A stretch of 64,000 bases of DNA from Pseudomonas anatoliensis (GTDB lineage Bacteria > Pseudomonadota > Gammaproteobacteria > Pseudomonadales > Pseudomonadaceae): NCBI RefSeq assembly GCF_017976235.1, contig NZ_JACVHC010000002.1, positions 434,001 to 498,000 on the forward strand, given 5' to 3'. The notes under the pieces were generated by a model that had not been told where the DNA came from, did no database searches, and saw only the letters and a list, made by a program, of their open reading frames with translations. Shown piece after piece: positions 1 through 7,972 of this stretch (position 1 is the first letter of the stretch; every line of letters begins with the position of its first letter). The position numbers and the translations under genes are program-made.

Positions 1-446
1 TCGATCATTCGCCGCGAACTTTCGGTGCGATCAAAACCGGTCAGCAGAAACCCGCGCGGCTGATAAGCCATGTAGTTGCGCAGCAGGTTTTCTTCTTCAT
101 CACGGGAGTAGTGGAAGTTGCCGATCAGTACTTCGAAGCCCTTGGGCGTCAAAACCCGATGAATGGCTTCCAGCGTATCGATGAACAACAGGTTGGACAG
201 TGACGGCACCAAAACCACTACAGAATGGCTCTGCGCCGAGGCCAAAGCACGGGCGGCAGGGTTGACCACGTAGTTGAGTTCTAGGGCGGCCTTGCGGACT
301 TTTTCCACCAGTTCGGTGGCCACGGTGCTGACCCCGCGCAAGGCACGGGATGCGGTAATCGGGCTGACGCCGGCAAGGCGAGCAACTTCATTGAGGGTGG
401 GACGGCCGGTGGTCCGGGTATTTTTATCGTTTTTAGGAGTGGTCAT
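1..446 (-). CDS. gntR: LacI-family gluconate repressor GntR (partial, C-terminus outside window)
   Basis: The reverse strand reads from an ATG at 446 into the window edge, giving about 148 residues. After a short basic tail comes a LacI-type helix-turn-helix (RPTLNEVARLAGVSPITASR, residues ~15-34), then the hinge region and the start of the periplasmic-binding-like effector domain. It is transcribed divergently from gntK and a GntP-family permease. This family represses gluconate uptake and phosphorylation until gluconate or 6-phosphogluconate binds. An operator-like site lies about 35 bp upstream of the ATG, so autoregulation is likely. The function is inferred from family and context, since the effector domain is cut off. 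Confidence 0.88.
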   Translation of the reverse strand, partial: MTTPKNDKNTRTTGRPTLNEVARLAGVSPITASRALRGVSTVATELVEKVRKAALELNYVVNPAARALASAQSHSVVVLVPSLSNLLFIDTLEAIHRVLTPKGFEVLIGNFHYSRDEEENLLRNYMAYQPRGFLLTGFDRTESSRRMI

Positions 447-480
447 CGGGCGGCTTGCCAAACAAAAATCAAGGCACTAA

Positions 481-493
481 GGTAGCGCTGTCC
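481..493. promoter_or_regulatory. Candidate GntR operator 1
   Basis: GGTAGCGCTGTCC, with AGCGCT as a palindromic core, sits just upstream of gntR. The same core recurs before gntK and before the permease, so one regulator probably controls all three. The assignment to GntR is inference from position. Confidence 0.6.
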
Positions 494-632
494 TGATGCA
501 GCTGCAAATGCGTAAGCGAGGTCCTGCCTGATCTTCGCTTTTTGGTGTTGGGAACAAACCTGCTGCAACCCAAAAAAACGACAAGAAGGCGTCGGCAACT
601 TCTATCTGTGCACTAGAGTCATAGCTTGCAAA

Positions 633-645
633 GGTAGCGCTGTCT
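633..645. promoter_or_regulatory. Candidate GntR operator 2
   Basis: GGTAGCGCTGTCT ends 17 bases before the gntK start codon, a position suited to blocking transcription or the ribosome-binding region. It shares the TAGCGCTGTC core with the sites at 481 and 1210. Confidence 0.6.
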
Positions 646-662
646 GCGCGCTGAGGTGTTTC

Positions 663-1196
663 ATGAATCATCCCATCACCGCCCTGGTCATCATGGGCGT
701 TGCCGGTTGCGGCAAGACGTGCGTCAGCGAGGCCCTGTGCCAATTGAGCGGCGCCACTGCCATTGAAGGCGATACTTTCCATCCGGCCGCGAACATCGAA
801 AAGATGAGCGCGGGGATCCCCCTGAACGACGACGACCGTGCCGGCTGGCTCGACAGCCTGTGCGAGGAGCTGCGCCGCGTTGACGCCACGGGCCAGCGCC
901 CGGTGCTGACCTGCTCGGCCCTCAAACACAGTTATCGCGAAATCCTGCGCAGTGCCTTGCCGGGCCTGGGCTTCGTGTTCCTTGAGTTGACCCCTGAAGT
1001 TGCCGCCGAGCGTGTGTCTCATCGTCCGGGCCACTTCATGCCGGCCACGTTGATCGAAAGCCAGTTCGCCACCCTCGAATCGCCCAAAGGCGAGCCGTTG
1101 ACCCTGGCGTTGAACGCTTCGATCCACAGCGTCGAAGAACTGGCAGAGCAAGCTCACGTCTGGTGGCAGGCCAATGGCCTGAAACAGGCGGTATGA
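663..1196 (+). CDS. gntK: Gluconokinase GntK
   Basis: A 177-residue protein, the usual length for thermoresistant-type gluconokinases. It phosphorylates gluconate to 6-phosphogluconate in the cytoplasm, feeding the Entner-Doudoroff route. A P-loop (GVAGCGKT, residues ~12-19) is followed by the family's EGDTFHPAANIEKMSAGIPL segment (residues ~35-54) for gluconate and magnesium binding, then by DDDR. The gene lies between gntR and the permease, with an operator-like site on each side. Identity is well supported by motif order, length and context. Confidence 0.93.
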   Translation: MNHPITALVIMGVAGCGKTCVSEALCQLSGATAIEGDTFHPAANIEKMSAGIPLNDDDRAGWLDSLCEELRRVDATGQRPVLTCSALKHSYREILRSALPGLGFVFLELTPEVAAERVSHRPGHFMPATLIESQFATLESPKGEPLTLALNASIHSVEELAEQAHVWWQANGLKQAV

Positions 1197-1209
1197 GTGT
1201 GTTCATGCA

Positions 1210-1222
1210 GATAGCGCTGTCC
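1210..1222. promoter_or_regulatory. Candidate GntR operator 3
   Basis: GATAGCGCTGTCC lies in the 82-base gap between gntK and the permease gene. It suggests the permease has its own GntR-controlled promoter as well as any read-through from gntK. Confidence 0.55.
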
Positions 1223-1278
1223 TTACGACTTCTGATTAACCCGCTTTAATAACAACAACAAACCAGGAGACACCCCCA

Positions 1279-2631
1279 ATGTTTGGCATGTCCCACGACG
1301 CCTACCTGCTGCTTGATGCAGTGGTCACGGTGATCGGACTTATCATCCTGATCACCAAGTTCAAGATTCACCCCTTCATTGCCCTGACCATCGCCGCCGC
1401 ATTCCTCGGCCTGACGTCCGGCATGCCGATCGGCACCATCATCAAAGCGTTCCAGGACGGCTTTGGTGGCGTGCTCGGTTTTGTCGGCATCATCCTCGCG
1501 CTGGGCACCATGCTCGGCAAAATGATGGCCGAATCGGGCGGGGCAGACCAGATTGCCCAGACCCTGATTCGCGCGTTCGGCAAGGACAAAGTCCAGTGGG
1601 CAATGATGTTCGCCGCGTTCCTGGTGGGCATTCCGTTGTTCTTCGAAATCGGCTTCGTGCTGCTGATTCCGCTGGTGTTCATCGTTGCCCGCCGCACGGG
1701 CGTGTCGATCATCAAGATCGGTATCCCGCTGCTCGCCGGCCTGTCCGCCGTGCACGGTCTGGTGCCACCGCACCCGGGCCCGCTGCTGGCCATCGGCGTA
1801 TTCGGTGCTGACATCGGCAAGACCATTCTCTACGGTCTGATCGTTGCGCTGCCGACTGCAATCATTGCCGGGCCGATCTTCGGTACGTTCATCGCCAAAC
1901 ATATTCCGGGTCACCCGAATCAGGAGCTGGTCGATCAACTGGCCCGCGAAAACGATACCGCTGTCCTGCCGAGCTTCAGCATCACCCTGATCACCGTGCT
2001 GCTGCCGGTATTCCTGATGCTGCTGAAGACCTTCGCTGACGTGGCGCTGCCGGACGGTAACTTCTTCCGCACCTGGATGGACATGATCGGTCACCCGATC
2101 TCGGCACTGCTGCTGGCGTTGCTGCTGTCGCTTTACACCTTCGGTTACAAGCAGGGCATCGGTTCCAACCAGATCCTCAAGTGGCTGGATGCGAGCCTGG
2201 CGCCGACCGCCGCGATCATCCTGATCATCGGTGCCGGCGGTGGCTTCAAGCAGATGCTGGTGACCAGCGGCGTGGGCGACGTGATCGGCCACATGGCGGT
2301 CAGCGCGCAGATCTCGCCGATCCTGCTGGCATGGCTGGTGGCGGCGGTGATCCGTATTGCTACCGGTTCGGCAACGGTCGCGACCATCACTGGCGCGGGC
2401 ATTGTGGTGCCGGTGGTCGGGATGGTTCCGGGCGTTAACCGTGAGCTGCTGGTGCTGGCCACCGGTGCCGGTTCGTTGATCCTGTCCCACGTCAACGACG
2501 CCGGTTTCTGGCTGGTGAAGCAATACTTCAACATGACCGTGGCTGAGACGTTCAAGACCTGGACGGCGATGGAAACCATCCTCTCGGTGGTCGCGTTGGG
2601 CTTTATCCTGCTGTTGTCGATGTTCGTTTAA
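1279..2631 (+). CDS. gntT: GntP-family gluconate:H+ symporter
   Basis: A 450-residue, strongly hydrophobic protein with about 12 membrane segments, the expected length for GntP/GntT permeases. Recognisable family stretches are the N-terminal LITKFKIHPFIALTIAAAFL, GIPLFFEIGFVLLIPLVF, HGLVPPHPGPL near residue 160 and ATGSATVATITGAG near residue 360. It imports gluconate for GntK. A ribosome-binding site (AGGAG) sits 11 bases before the ATG. The last 136 bases of this gene are repeated downstream as part of a tandem duplication. The choice between the symbols gntT, gntP and gnuT is a naming matter. Confidence 0.9.
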   Translation: MFGMSHDAYLLLDAVVTVIGLIILITKFKIHPFIALTIAAAFLGLTSGMPIGTIIKAFQDGFGGVLGFVGIILALGTMLGKMMAESGGADQIAQTLIRAFGKDKVQWAMMFAAFLVGIPLFFEIGFVLLIPLVFIVARRTGVSIIKIGIPLLAGLSAVHGLVPPHPGPLLAIGVFGADIGKTILYGLIVALPTAIIAGPIFGTFIAKHIPGHPNQELVDQLARENDTAVLPSFSITLITVLLPVFLMLLKTFADVALPDGNFFRTWMDMIGHPISALLLALLLSLYTFGYKQGIGSNQILKWLDASLAPTAAIILIIGAGGGFKQMLVTSGVGDVIGHMAVSAQISPILLAWLVAAVIRIATGSATVATITGAGIVVPVVGMVPGVNRELLVLATGAGSLILSHVNDAGFWLVKQYFNMTVAETFKTWTAMETILSVVALGFILLLSMFV

Positions 2632-2648
2632 CAGTAAACGCCAGACAC

Positions 2649-2678
2649 AAAAAAACCGCAGCGATGCGGTTTTTTTGT
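2649..2678 (+). terminator. Rho-independent terminator of gntT
   Basis: CCGCA-GCGA-TGCGG stem flanked by A6 and T7 runs, just after the permease stop codon. The flanking A and T runs make it bidirectional, so it can also serve the convergent aminotransferase transcript. Confidence 0.85.
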
Positions 2679-2709
2679 GGGTGAAACCTTAAGGCTGAAC
2701 ACATCCCCC

Positions 2710-2797
2710 TGTAGGAGCTGTCGAGTGAAACGAGGCTGCGATCTTTTGATCTTTGAAAATCGACAGCAAAAGATCGCAGCCTTCGGCAGCTCCTACA
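2710..2797. repeat. REP-type palindromic pair
   Basis: TGTAGGAGCTG...GCGATCTTTTGATC followed by the reverse complement, GATCGCAGCC...CAGCTCCTACA. It is one of many intergenic copies in the window. The left arm carries the variant GTCGAGTGAAACGAGG in place of GCCGAAGG. Confidence 0.85.
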
Positions 2798-2808
2798 GGA
2801 GATCTACG

Positions 2809-2859
2809 TTAGCTGCTGGATTTCGGGGCTAACCCATCCGCCCGGAACATCCCGCGAAT
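2809..2859 (-). pseudogene. Duplicated 3' fragment of the alaC-like gene
   Basis: A copy of the final ~50 bases of the aminotransferase gene, including its TAA stop, lies in unit 1 of the 365-bp duplication. It has no start and is not a functional gene. Confidence 0.8.
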
Positions 2860-2860
2860 C

Positions 2861-2996
2861 CGACGCCGGTTTCTGGCTGGTGAAGCAATACTTCAACATG
2901 ACCGTGGCTGAGACGTTCAAGACCTGGACGGCGATGGAAACCATCCTCTCGGTGGTCGCGTTGGGCTTTATCCTGCTGTTATCGATGTTCGTTTAA
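2861..2996 (+). pseudogene. Duplicated 3' fragment of the gluconate permease gene
   Basis: A copy of the last 136 bases of the permease, in unit 2 of the duplication, ending in the same TAA. It differs from the parent by only one silent-looking base (TTG to TTA). It has no start codon or promoter of its own. Confidence 0.85.
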
Positions 2997-3013
2997 CAGC
3001 AAACGCCAGACAC

Positions 3014-3043
3014 AAAAAAACCGCAGCGATGCGGTTTTTTTGT
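3014..3043. terminator. Second copy of the gntT terminator
   Basis: Exact repeat of the CCGCA/TGCGG hairpin with A and T runs, carried along in the 365-bp duplication. This copy now sits close to the end of the minus-strand aminotransferase gene and can end that transcript. Confidence 0.8.
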
Positions 3044-3074
3044 GGGTGAAACCTTAAGGCTGAACACATCTCCC

Positions 3075-3162
3075 TGTAGGAGCTGTCGAGTGAAACGAGG
3101 CTGCGATCTTTTGATCTTTTTAAATCAACGTCAAAAGATCGCAGTCTTCGGCAGCTCCTACA
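3075..3162. repeat. REP-type palindromic pair (duplicate copy)
   Basis: Second copy of the palindrome at 2710, at the 365-base offset, with a changed loop and a GCAGTCTTCGG variant in the right arm. Confidence 0.8.
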
Positions 3163-3173
3163 GGAGATCTACG

Positions 3174-4391
3174 TTAGCTGCTGGATTTCGGGGCTAACCC
3201 GTCCGCCCGGAACATCCCGCGAATGCCGCGCACAGCCTGGCGAATGCGGTCCTGGTTTTCGATCAGCGCGAAGCGCACGTGATCATCGCCATACTCACCA
3301 AACCCCACCCCCGGCGAGACGCAAACCTTGGCCTCGGCCAGCAGTTTCTTGGCGAATTCCAGCGAGCCCAAGTGCGCGTAAGCCTCGGGAATCTTCGCCC
3401 AGACGTACATCGAAGCCTTCGGGTTTTCAACCATCCAGCCCAGCTCATGCAGTCCCTTGACCAGCACATTGCGGCGCTGGCGATACTGCTCGGCGATGTC
3501 TTTCACGCACTGCTGATCGCCTTCCAGCGCAGCAATCGCGGCGACTTGCAGTGGGGTGAAAGTGCCGTAGTCGTGGTAGCTCTTGATCCGCGCCAAGGCG
3601 TTGACCAGTTCCGGGTTGCCGACCATGAAACCGATGCGCCAACCGGCCATGTTGTAGCTCTTGGACAGGGTGAAAAACTCCACCGCGATGTCCTTGGCGC
3701 CCGGCACTTGCATGATCGACGGGGCTTTCCAGCCGTCGTAGACGATGTCGGCGTAGGCCAGATCGTGGATCACCAGCACGTCGTACTGCTTGGCGAGGGC
3801 GATCACCCGTTCGAAGAAATCCAGTTCCACGCACTGCGCGGTCGGGTTCGACGGGAAGCCAAGGATCATCATTTTCGGCTTGGGGATCGAGCCGCGAATC
3901 GCCCGTTCCAGTTCGGCGAAGAAATCCACACCCGGCACCAGCGGCACCGAACGCACCTGGGCGCCGGCAATCACCGCGCCGTAGATGTGAATCGGGTAGC
4001 TCGGGTTCGGCACTAGCACCGTGTCGCCCTGATCCAGGGTCGCCAGCATCAGATGCGCCAGGCCTTCCTTGGAACCGATGGTGACAATGGCTTCGCTTTC
4101 CGGGTCGATATCGACTTCGTAGCGCTGCTTGTACCAATTGGAAATCGCCCGACGCAGGCGCGGAATGCCCTTGGACGTGGAATAACCGTGGGTGTCGTCA
4201 CGCTGGGCGACCTGCACGAGTTTTTCGACAATGTGCGGCGGCGTGGCCCCGTCGGGGTTGCCCATGCTCAGGTCGATGATGTCTTCACCACGACGCCGCG
4301 CGGCCATTTTCAGCTCGGCGGTGATGTTGAAAACGTAAGGGGGGAGTCGATCTATGCGCGCAAAGCGGCGCGGCGAACCTTGTTCAGCCAT
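3174..4391 (-). CDS. alaC: Glutamate-pyruvate aminotransferase AlaC
   Basis: A 405-residue class I/II PLP-dependent aminotransferase that closely resembles E. coli AlaC as I recall it. AlaC converts pyruvate plus glutamate to alanine plus 2-oxoglutarate. The N-terminus reads [19 protein letters not shown]. The substrate loop has [12 protein letters not shown] (residues ~42-53), the cofactor region has [10 protein letters not shown], and the Schiff-base lysine lies in [13 protein letters not shown] (residues ~240-252). It is convergent with the gluconate permease and divergent from a LysE-type exporter. The terminal codons are part of the 365-bp duplication. Confidence 0.92.
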   Translation of the reverse strand: MAEQGSPRRFARIDRLPPYVFNITAELKMAARRRGEDIIDLSMGNPDGATPPHIVEKLVQVAQRDDTHGYSTSKGIPRLRRAISNWYKQRYEVDIDPESEAIVTIGSKEGLAHLMLATLDQGDTVLVPNPSYPIHIYGAVIAGAQVRSVPLVPGVDFFAELERAIRGSIPKPKMMILGFPSNPTAQCVELDFFERVIALAKQYDVLVIHDLAYADIVYDGWKAPSIMQVPGAKDIAVEFFTLSKSYNMAGWRIGFMVGNPELVNALARIKSYHDYGTFTPLQVAAIAALEGDQQCVKDIAEQYRQRRNVLVKGLHELGWMVENPKASMYVWAKIPEAYAHLGSLEFAKKLLAEAKVCVSPGVGFGEYGDDHVRFALIENQDRIRQAVRGIRGMFRADGLAPKSSS

Positions 4392-4530
4392 TGTTGCCTC
4401 GGATAACGTAAGCGCCCGGAACCGTCCGAGCGACGCTGGTCACTGCGGTGACCTGTTGGCGAAGATAAGGGCAGGGATGGCAGACTGTCCAGCCTGTGCG
4501 TAAACAAATTTTTCCCAAGGAAATCGGTTG

Positions 4531-5193
4531 ATGGAATTCACCAGCGGCTTTTTGCTGAGCCTTTCGCTGTGCCTGGATATCGGCGTGGCCAACATCGCAA
4601 TGATCACGTTGGCGATGCAGCGCGGGTATTTTCAGGGCTTTGCGCTGGGCCTCGGCACCTGTGTCGGCGATTTGATCTACGCGGTGCTGGCGCTCGCCGG
4701 GATGACCGTGTTGCTGCAATACGAAACCGTGCGCTGGGTGCTGTGGATCGGCGGTTCGGCGCTGCTGATCTATTTCGCGGCGAAGATGATCTATTCGGCA
4801 ATCCATCACGATGCGCTGTTGGCCGAGACGGCTGAGGTGGGGCACAACTCCCATCGCAAGGAGTTCCTGCGGGGGATCTTCCTTGCCATGTCATCGCCGA
4901 GCGCGATTCTCTGGTTCGCTGCGGTAGGCGGCACGTTGATCGCCCGTTCGGGTGGCGGCGGGCCTTTGAGCTCGGCGTTGTTCCTCGCCGGGTTTCTGTG
5001 CGCCGGGCTGGTGTGGTCGGCCGGTTTGTGCTTCGCTGCAAGCCATGGCGGCAGGCTCTTGGGCGATAAACTGCTGCGCTACTCCTACATGGCATCTGCA
5101 GCGATCTTCTGCTATTTCGCGGTTTACGTGATCGTATCTGGCTATAACGAGTTTGTCGGGTCGGGTGCGGCCGAGGCCCTGCATACGCTGTAA
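4531..5193 (+). CDS. LysE/RhtB-family amino-acid exporter
   Basis: A 220-residue protein with about six membrane segments and the LysE layout. The N-terminal LDIGVANIAMITLAMQRGY matches the family's PGPN region, although the usual Pro-Gly-Pro is replaced by Asp-Ile-Gly. A second conserved stretch reads SSPSAILWFAAVGG (residues ~130-143). I chose the ATG at 4531 rather than the TTG before it, because AAGGA lies 10 bases upstream. The family exports amino acids or related metabolites through the inner membrane. The substrate is not predictable, but divergence from alaC makes an amino acid plausible. Confidence 0.82.
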   Translation: MEFTSGFLLSLSLCLDIGVANIAMITLAMQRGYFQGFALGLGTCVGDLIYAVLALAGMTVLLQYETVRWVLWIGGSALLIYFAAKMIYSAIHHDALLAETAEVGHNSHRKEFLRGIFLAMSSPSAILWFAAVGGTLIARSGGGGPLSSALFLAGFLCAGLVWSAGLCFAASHGGRLLGDKLLRYSYMASAAIFCYFAVYVIVSGYNEFVGSGAAEALHTL

Positions 5194-5261
5194 TGTTGCG
5201 AATCGGGTTTGGCTTCTATACTCCCAGCCGAACCCACTTTTTTCGTTCCAGGAGTCGAGTC

Positions 5262-5747
5262 ATGGATGAGCAAACACGCGTTGAAGTGGCAGAACCTCGC
5301 TTCGAACATGGACACTTCCTGCTGATCGCAGGGCTTGGCGGACGATTTACCCAGGACACCACCGATGGCATCCCCGCGCTGTGGGAAAAATTCATCCCGC
5401 ATCTGGGCAAGATTCCCGGGCAAAAAAGCGAAGTGACCTTCGGCGTCTGCTGCAATGCGGACGGCAAGGGTGGTTTCGAATACATCGCCGGTGTCGAGAT
5501 CAGCAAGCTCGATGACCTGCCGGAACAGTACCGTTGGATCGAGGTGCAACCGCAGGATTACGCGGTGTTCGAGCACAAAGGTTCACTGGATCAGTTGCCA
5601 GAGACCTTCCAGTACGTCTGGAAAACCTGGCTGCCGCAATCCGGTCGCGAAGCGGCGGATGCGCCGGAGTTCGAGCGCTACAGCGAAGACTTCAATCCCA
5701 AGTTGCATACCGGCACGCTGGAAATCTGGCTGCCGCTCAAGGTGTGA
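5262..5747 (+). CDS. GyrI-like effector-binding domain protein (AraC_E_bind type)
   Basis: A 161-residue protein starting at an ATG preceded by CCAGGAG. The sequence matches stand-alone GyrI-like or integron Cass2-like effector-binding proteins: an N-terminal strand with FLLIAGLGGRF, a central VTFGVCCNADGKGGFEYIAG segment, DYAVFEHKGSLDQLPETFQ (residues ~101-119) and a C-terminal LEIWLPLK. These domains bind hydrophobic or cationic small molecules. There is no DNA-binding domain here. Its physiological ligand is unknown. Confidence 0.8.
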   Translation: MDEQTRVEVAEPRFEHGHFLLIAGLGGRFTQDTTDGIPALWEKFIPHLGKIPGQKSEVTFGVCCNADGKGGFEYIAGVEISKLDDLPEQYRWIEVQPQDYAVFEHKGSLDQLPETFQYVWKTWLPQSGREAADAPEFERYSEDFNPKLHTGTLEIWLPLKV

Positions 5748-5753
5748 CGCACG

Positions 5754-5785
5754 TTGATGGACGGATCAGCGATCCGTCCAGTCAA
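5754..5785. terminator. Hairpin between convergent genes
   Basis: TGGACGGATC-AGC-GATCCGTCCA is a perfect 10-bp stem, extended by GTTGA/GTCAAC. It lies between the GyrI-like gene and the small minus-strand gene at 5791. It has no T tract, so termination strength is uncertain. Confidence 0.6.
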
Positions 5786-5790
5786 CGCTT

Positions 5791-5907
5791 TCAACCACGC
5801 TTGCCCTTGCCCACACGTCGCGCCCGCAACAGGTCGATGCCCAGGGTGATAAAGCCGAACGTACTGATGCCCAACACCATTAACAGGCCGATTTCTACGC
5901 TGCTCAT
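5791..5907 (-). CDS. Small single-span membrane protein (38 aa)
   Basis: A short reading frame, ATG at 5907 and TGA at 5791, with TTGGGGGAA upstream as a possible ribosome-binding site. The product begins MSSVEIGLLMVLGISTFGF, forms one hydrophobic helix (residues ~4-24), and ends in a strongly basic tail (RARRVGKGKRG) expected to stay in the cytoplasm. The layout is typical of bacterial small membrane proteins that attach to transporters or kinases. I do not recognise a family. Support comes from the membrane-plus-basic-tail pattern and the hairpin placed after its stop. Confidence 0.5.
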   Translation of the reverse strand: MSSVEIGLLMVLGISTFGFITLGIDLLRARRVGKGKRG

Positions 5908-6071
5908 AAACGGGTTCCCCCAAGGGTAATCAGAGACACGCCACAGAAATAGCCGCCCGCGAGGCGCAAGAAAAGCGCTTATACGCAGGCTTTACGCTGC
6001 CCGCGCGGATCGATATGCACTCCTTATTCCTTTATGCTTTGCGCACTTTTCCCGCTGATTTCCGAGCTGCC

Positions 6072-6560
6072 ATGAACACCGTTATCCGCAACGTCACTGC
6101 CACTGACCTGGATCGCTGCTACGCCATCGAAACCGTTGCCTACGAAGGCGATGAAGCCGCCACCCGTGAAAAGATCGCCACACGCATTGCGACCTGGCCG
6201 GATGGTTTCATCGTTGCCGAGGTGGATGGCGAGGTCGCCGGGTTCGTCAACTCGGGCGCGGCGTTCGATGTGCAGATGTCGGATGAAGCGTTCAAGGAAC
6301 TGATCGGCCATGATCCGGCGGGGCCGAACGTGGTGATCATGTCGGTGGTGGTGCACCCGGATTCTCAGGGGCAGGGCCTGGCCAAGCGTTTGATGGCCGA
6401 GTTCATCGAGCGCATGCGCGGGATGGATAAAGCGACAATTCATTTGATGTGCAAGGAACAGCACATTGCGTTGTATGCCGGGTTTGGTTTTGCCTACATC
6501 AAGCCGTCGGAGTCCGACCATGGCGGGATGGCGTGGCACGAGATGATTCTGACCCTCTGA
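6072..6560 (+). CDS. GNAT-family N-acetyltransferase
   Basis: A 162-residue acetyltransferase; an ATG at 6072 is preferred over an upstream in-frame one. It has the GNAT acetyl-CoA signature (VVIMSVVVHPDSQGQGLAKRL, seen in the middle of the protein) and a terminal GFAYIKPSES segment. The layout resembles arylalkylamine-type GNATs. The acceptor substrate is unknown. The stop codon falls inside the first unit of an 8-bp tandem repeat that runs on after the gene. Confidence 0.82.
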   Translation: MNTVIRNVTATDLDRCYAIETVAYEGDEAATREKIATRIATWPDGFIVAEVDGEVAGFVNSGAAFDVQMSDEAFKELIGHDPAGPNVVIMSVVVHPDSQGQGLAKRLMAEFIERMRGMDKATIHLMCKEQHIALYAGFGFAYIKPSESDHGGMAWHEMILTL

Positions 6561-6606
6561 CCCTCTGACCCTCTGACCCTCTGACCCTCTGACCCTCTGA
6601 CCCTCT
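6551..6606. repeat. Seven tandem copies of GACCCTCT
   Basis: Perfect 8-bp units from 6551 to 6606, immediately at and after the GNAT stop codon; the first unit supplies its TGA. Copy-number change by slippage would not alter the protein but would change the 3' untranslated region. Confidence 0.95.
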
Positions 6607-6619
6607 GGATCATTACCCC

Positions 6620-6704
6620 TGTAGGAGCTGCCGAAGGCTGCGATCTTTTGATCTTGCTTGTAAAAAACAGGATCAAAAGATCGCAGCCTTCGGCAGCTCC
6701 TACA
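6620..6704. repeat. REP-type palindromic pair
   Basis: TGTAGGAGCTGCCGAAGG...GATCTT, then the inverse GATCAAAAGATCGCAGCC...CTCCTACA, between the GNAT gene and the convergent PPOX-type gene. It could act as a bidirectional transcript end. Confidence 0.88.
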
Positions 6705-6721
6705 CGGGGGGGCGTGGTGCG

Positions 6722-7327
6722 TCAGTAAAGGCTATCGCGGACCCTGGTCGGCGCTTCGCGGTCGTACGTGTCGGCGTCGAATTGCCCATCGTTCAGACGT
6801 TTATGAAAGGCGCCAGCCGTGGGCAACGCCGAACGCGGCAGATGCGTTTCAGGGTTCCACGCATCCGAACGCACAAACGCCTTCGAACAGTGGAAAAACG
6901 CCGCCTCCACCGTCACCAGCAACACCGTTTTCGCCGGTTTGCCGTTTACCGAAAAACTCTCCAGTAACGCCGGTTCATCACTGATCAACGCCGTGCCGTT
7001 GACCCGCAACGTCTCGCCAATCCCCGGAATGATGAACAACAGTGACACCCGTGGATCGTGCAGCACATTGCGCAAGGTATCGATGCGGTTGTTGCCCGGG
7101 CGGTCTGGCAGGGCCAGCGTGCGTTCATCGATGATCCGCACAAACCCCGGAGCATCACCGCGCGGCGAATTGTCGAGACCATCGGCCCCCACCGAGCTGA
7201 CGATTACCAGCGGCGAGACCCGCACCATCGCCTGATAGTCTTCGTTGAGAAAAGTGATCTGCTTGCGCACCGCACGTTCGTGGGGCAAACCGTAAATAGC
7301 TTCCAGTGCTTCAATTGAATCGATCAT
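6722..7327 (-). CDS. Pyridoxamine 5'-phosphate oxidase-fold flavoprotein
   Basis: A 201-residue protein of the PPOX-fold, FMN-binding family (MSMEG_1061-like as I recall the subfamily). The core reads VIVSSVGADGLDNSPRGD, then the flavin-contact region LALPDRPGNNRIDTLRNVL (residues ~91-109), then LLFIIPGIGETLRVNG. Such proteins reduce small molecules or bind FMN or F420; they are distinct from PdxH. The GNAT gene at 7346 ends only 18 bases upstream on the same strand, so the two are probably co-transcribed. The substrate is unknown. Confidence 0.82.
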   Translation of the reverse strand: MIDSIEALEAIYGLPHERAVRKQITFLNEDYQAMVRVSPLVIVSSVGADGLDNSPRGDAPGFVRIIDERTLALPDRPGNNRIDTLRNVLHDPRVSLLFIIPGIGETLRVNGTALISDEPALLESFSVNGKPAKTVLLVTVEAAFFHCSKAFVRSDAWNPETHLPRSALPTAGAFHKRLNDGQFDADTYDREAPTRVRDSLY

Positions 7328-7345
7328 CGTGCATCCCTCGATGAC

Positions 7346-7831
7346 TTAGAAAAATAGCCCCATGCGCCGCTCGTAACCGATTCGGCCCTTGTACGCTTCG
7401 CCGCTGTCGACGTAGCCGTGTTTGGCGTACAGCGCGATGGCGGCATCGTTGTCGGCGTCCACCGACAGTTCCAGCCCCTTGATCTCCGGCCATGCCTGGC
7501 GCGCAACCTCGGGCAACGCTTGCAGACACGCCTTGCCGTAACCCTTGCCCTGCGCCCGGCGATCGACCTGCAACGCATGCAGCGTGGCGCTGTGTTCATC
7601 GGCCCATGCCGGTAACACCGGCGGACGCTTGAGCAGCAGGAACGCCACCGGCACATCATCGGCCAGCAGTGCAAAACCCTTCACGCCAGGGCCGGGTTTC
7701 GACAGCAAGGTGTGCAGGGCGCCGTGGATGTCGCCGGAGAACTTGATTTGCTCGGGGTGGATTTCAATCGCCTCGACTTGCTCACGCTGCTGGGCGTTCA
7801 GGCTGTCGTACGGCACGAGTTGGGCTGACAC
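7346..7831 (-). CDS. GNAT-family N-acetyltransferase
   Basis: A 161-residue GNAT protein. Conserved acetyl-CoA region: LQVDRRAQGKGYGKACLQAL (residues ~89-108), followed by LSVDADNDAAIALYAKHGY. The start is GTG, supported by AAAGGAAA about 7 bases upstream. It probably heads a two-gene unit with the PPOX-fold gene. The C-terminal GYVDSGEAYKGRIGYERRM is typical of small-molecule acetyltransferases. Substrate unknown. Confidence 0.82.
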   Translation of the reverse strand: MSAQLVPYDSLNAQQREQVEAIEIHPEQIKFSGDIHGALHTLLSKPGPGVKGFALLADDVPVAFLLLKRPPVLPAWADEHSATLHALQVDRRAQGKGYGKACLQALPEVARQAWPEIKGLELSVDADNDAAIALYAKHGYVDSGEAYKGRIGYERRMGLFF

Positions 7832-7972
7832 GGGAATTTCCTTTTTCCTACAAAGATGAGTCTCGGATTCTAGCGACTTTGCCTCCTGCGGAATTTTTTT
7901 GTTTCAGTTGTCGATCGACCGATGCGCCGAACGACTAAGGGTGTCTTCACAACAAAAAACACGGAGAACACC

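Larger units (their letters stand above)
2496..3225. repeat. 365-bp tandem duplication spanning the gntT and alaC 3' ends
   Basis: Unit 1 (2496-2860) and unit 2 (2861-3225) match at a constant offset of 365 bases with a modest number of substitutions. Each unit holds the last 136 bases of the gluconate permease, a rho-independent terminator, one REP-type palindrome and the last ~50 bases of the convergent aminotransferase gene. The flanks show almost no shared sequence at the junction, so it looks like an illegitimate tandem duplication that has since diverged slightly. Confidence 0.93.

Noticed and set aside
1246..2523. 425-residue frame opposite the gluconate permease
   Set aside because: Its product is very rich in Asp, His, Gln and Arg, as expected from reading a hydrophobic gene backwards.
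5193..5261. Longer start for the GyrI-like protein at 5193
   Set aside because: The ATG at 5262 has a good CCAGGAG site, and the family begins there; the extra 23 residues are not family-like.
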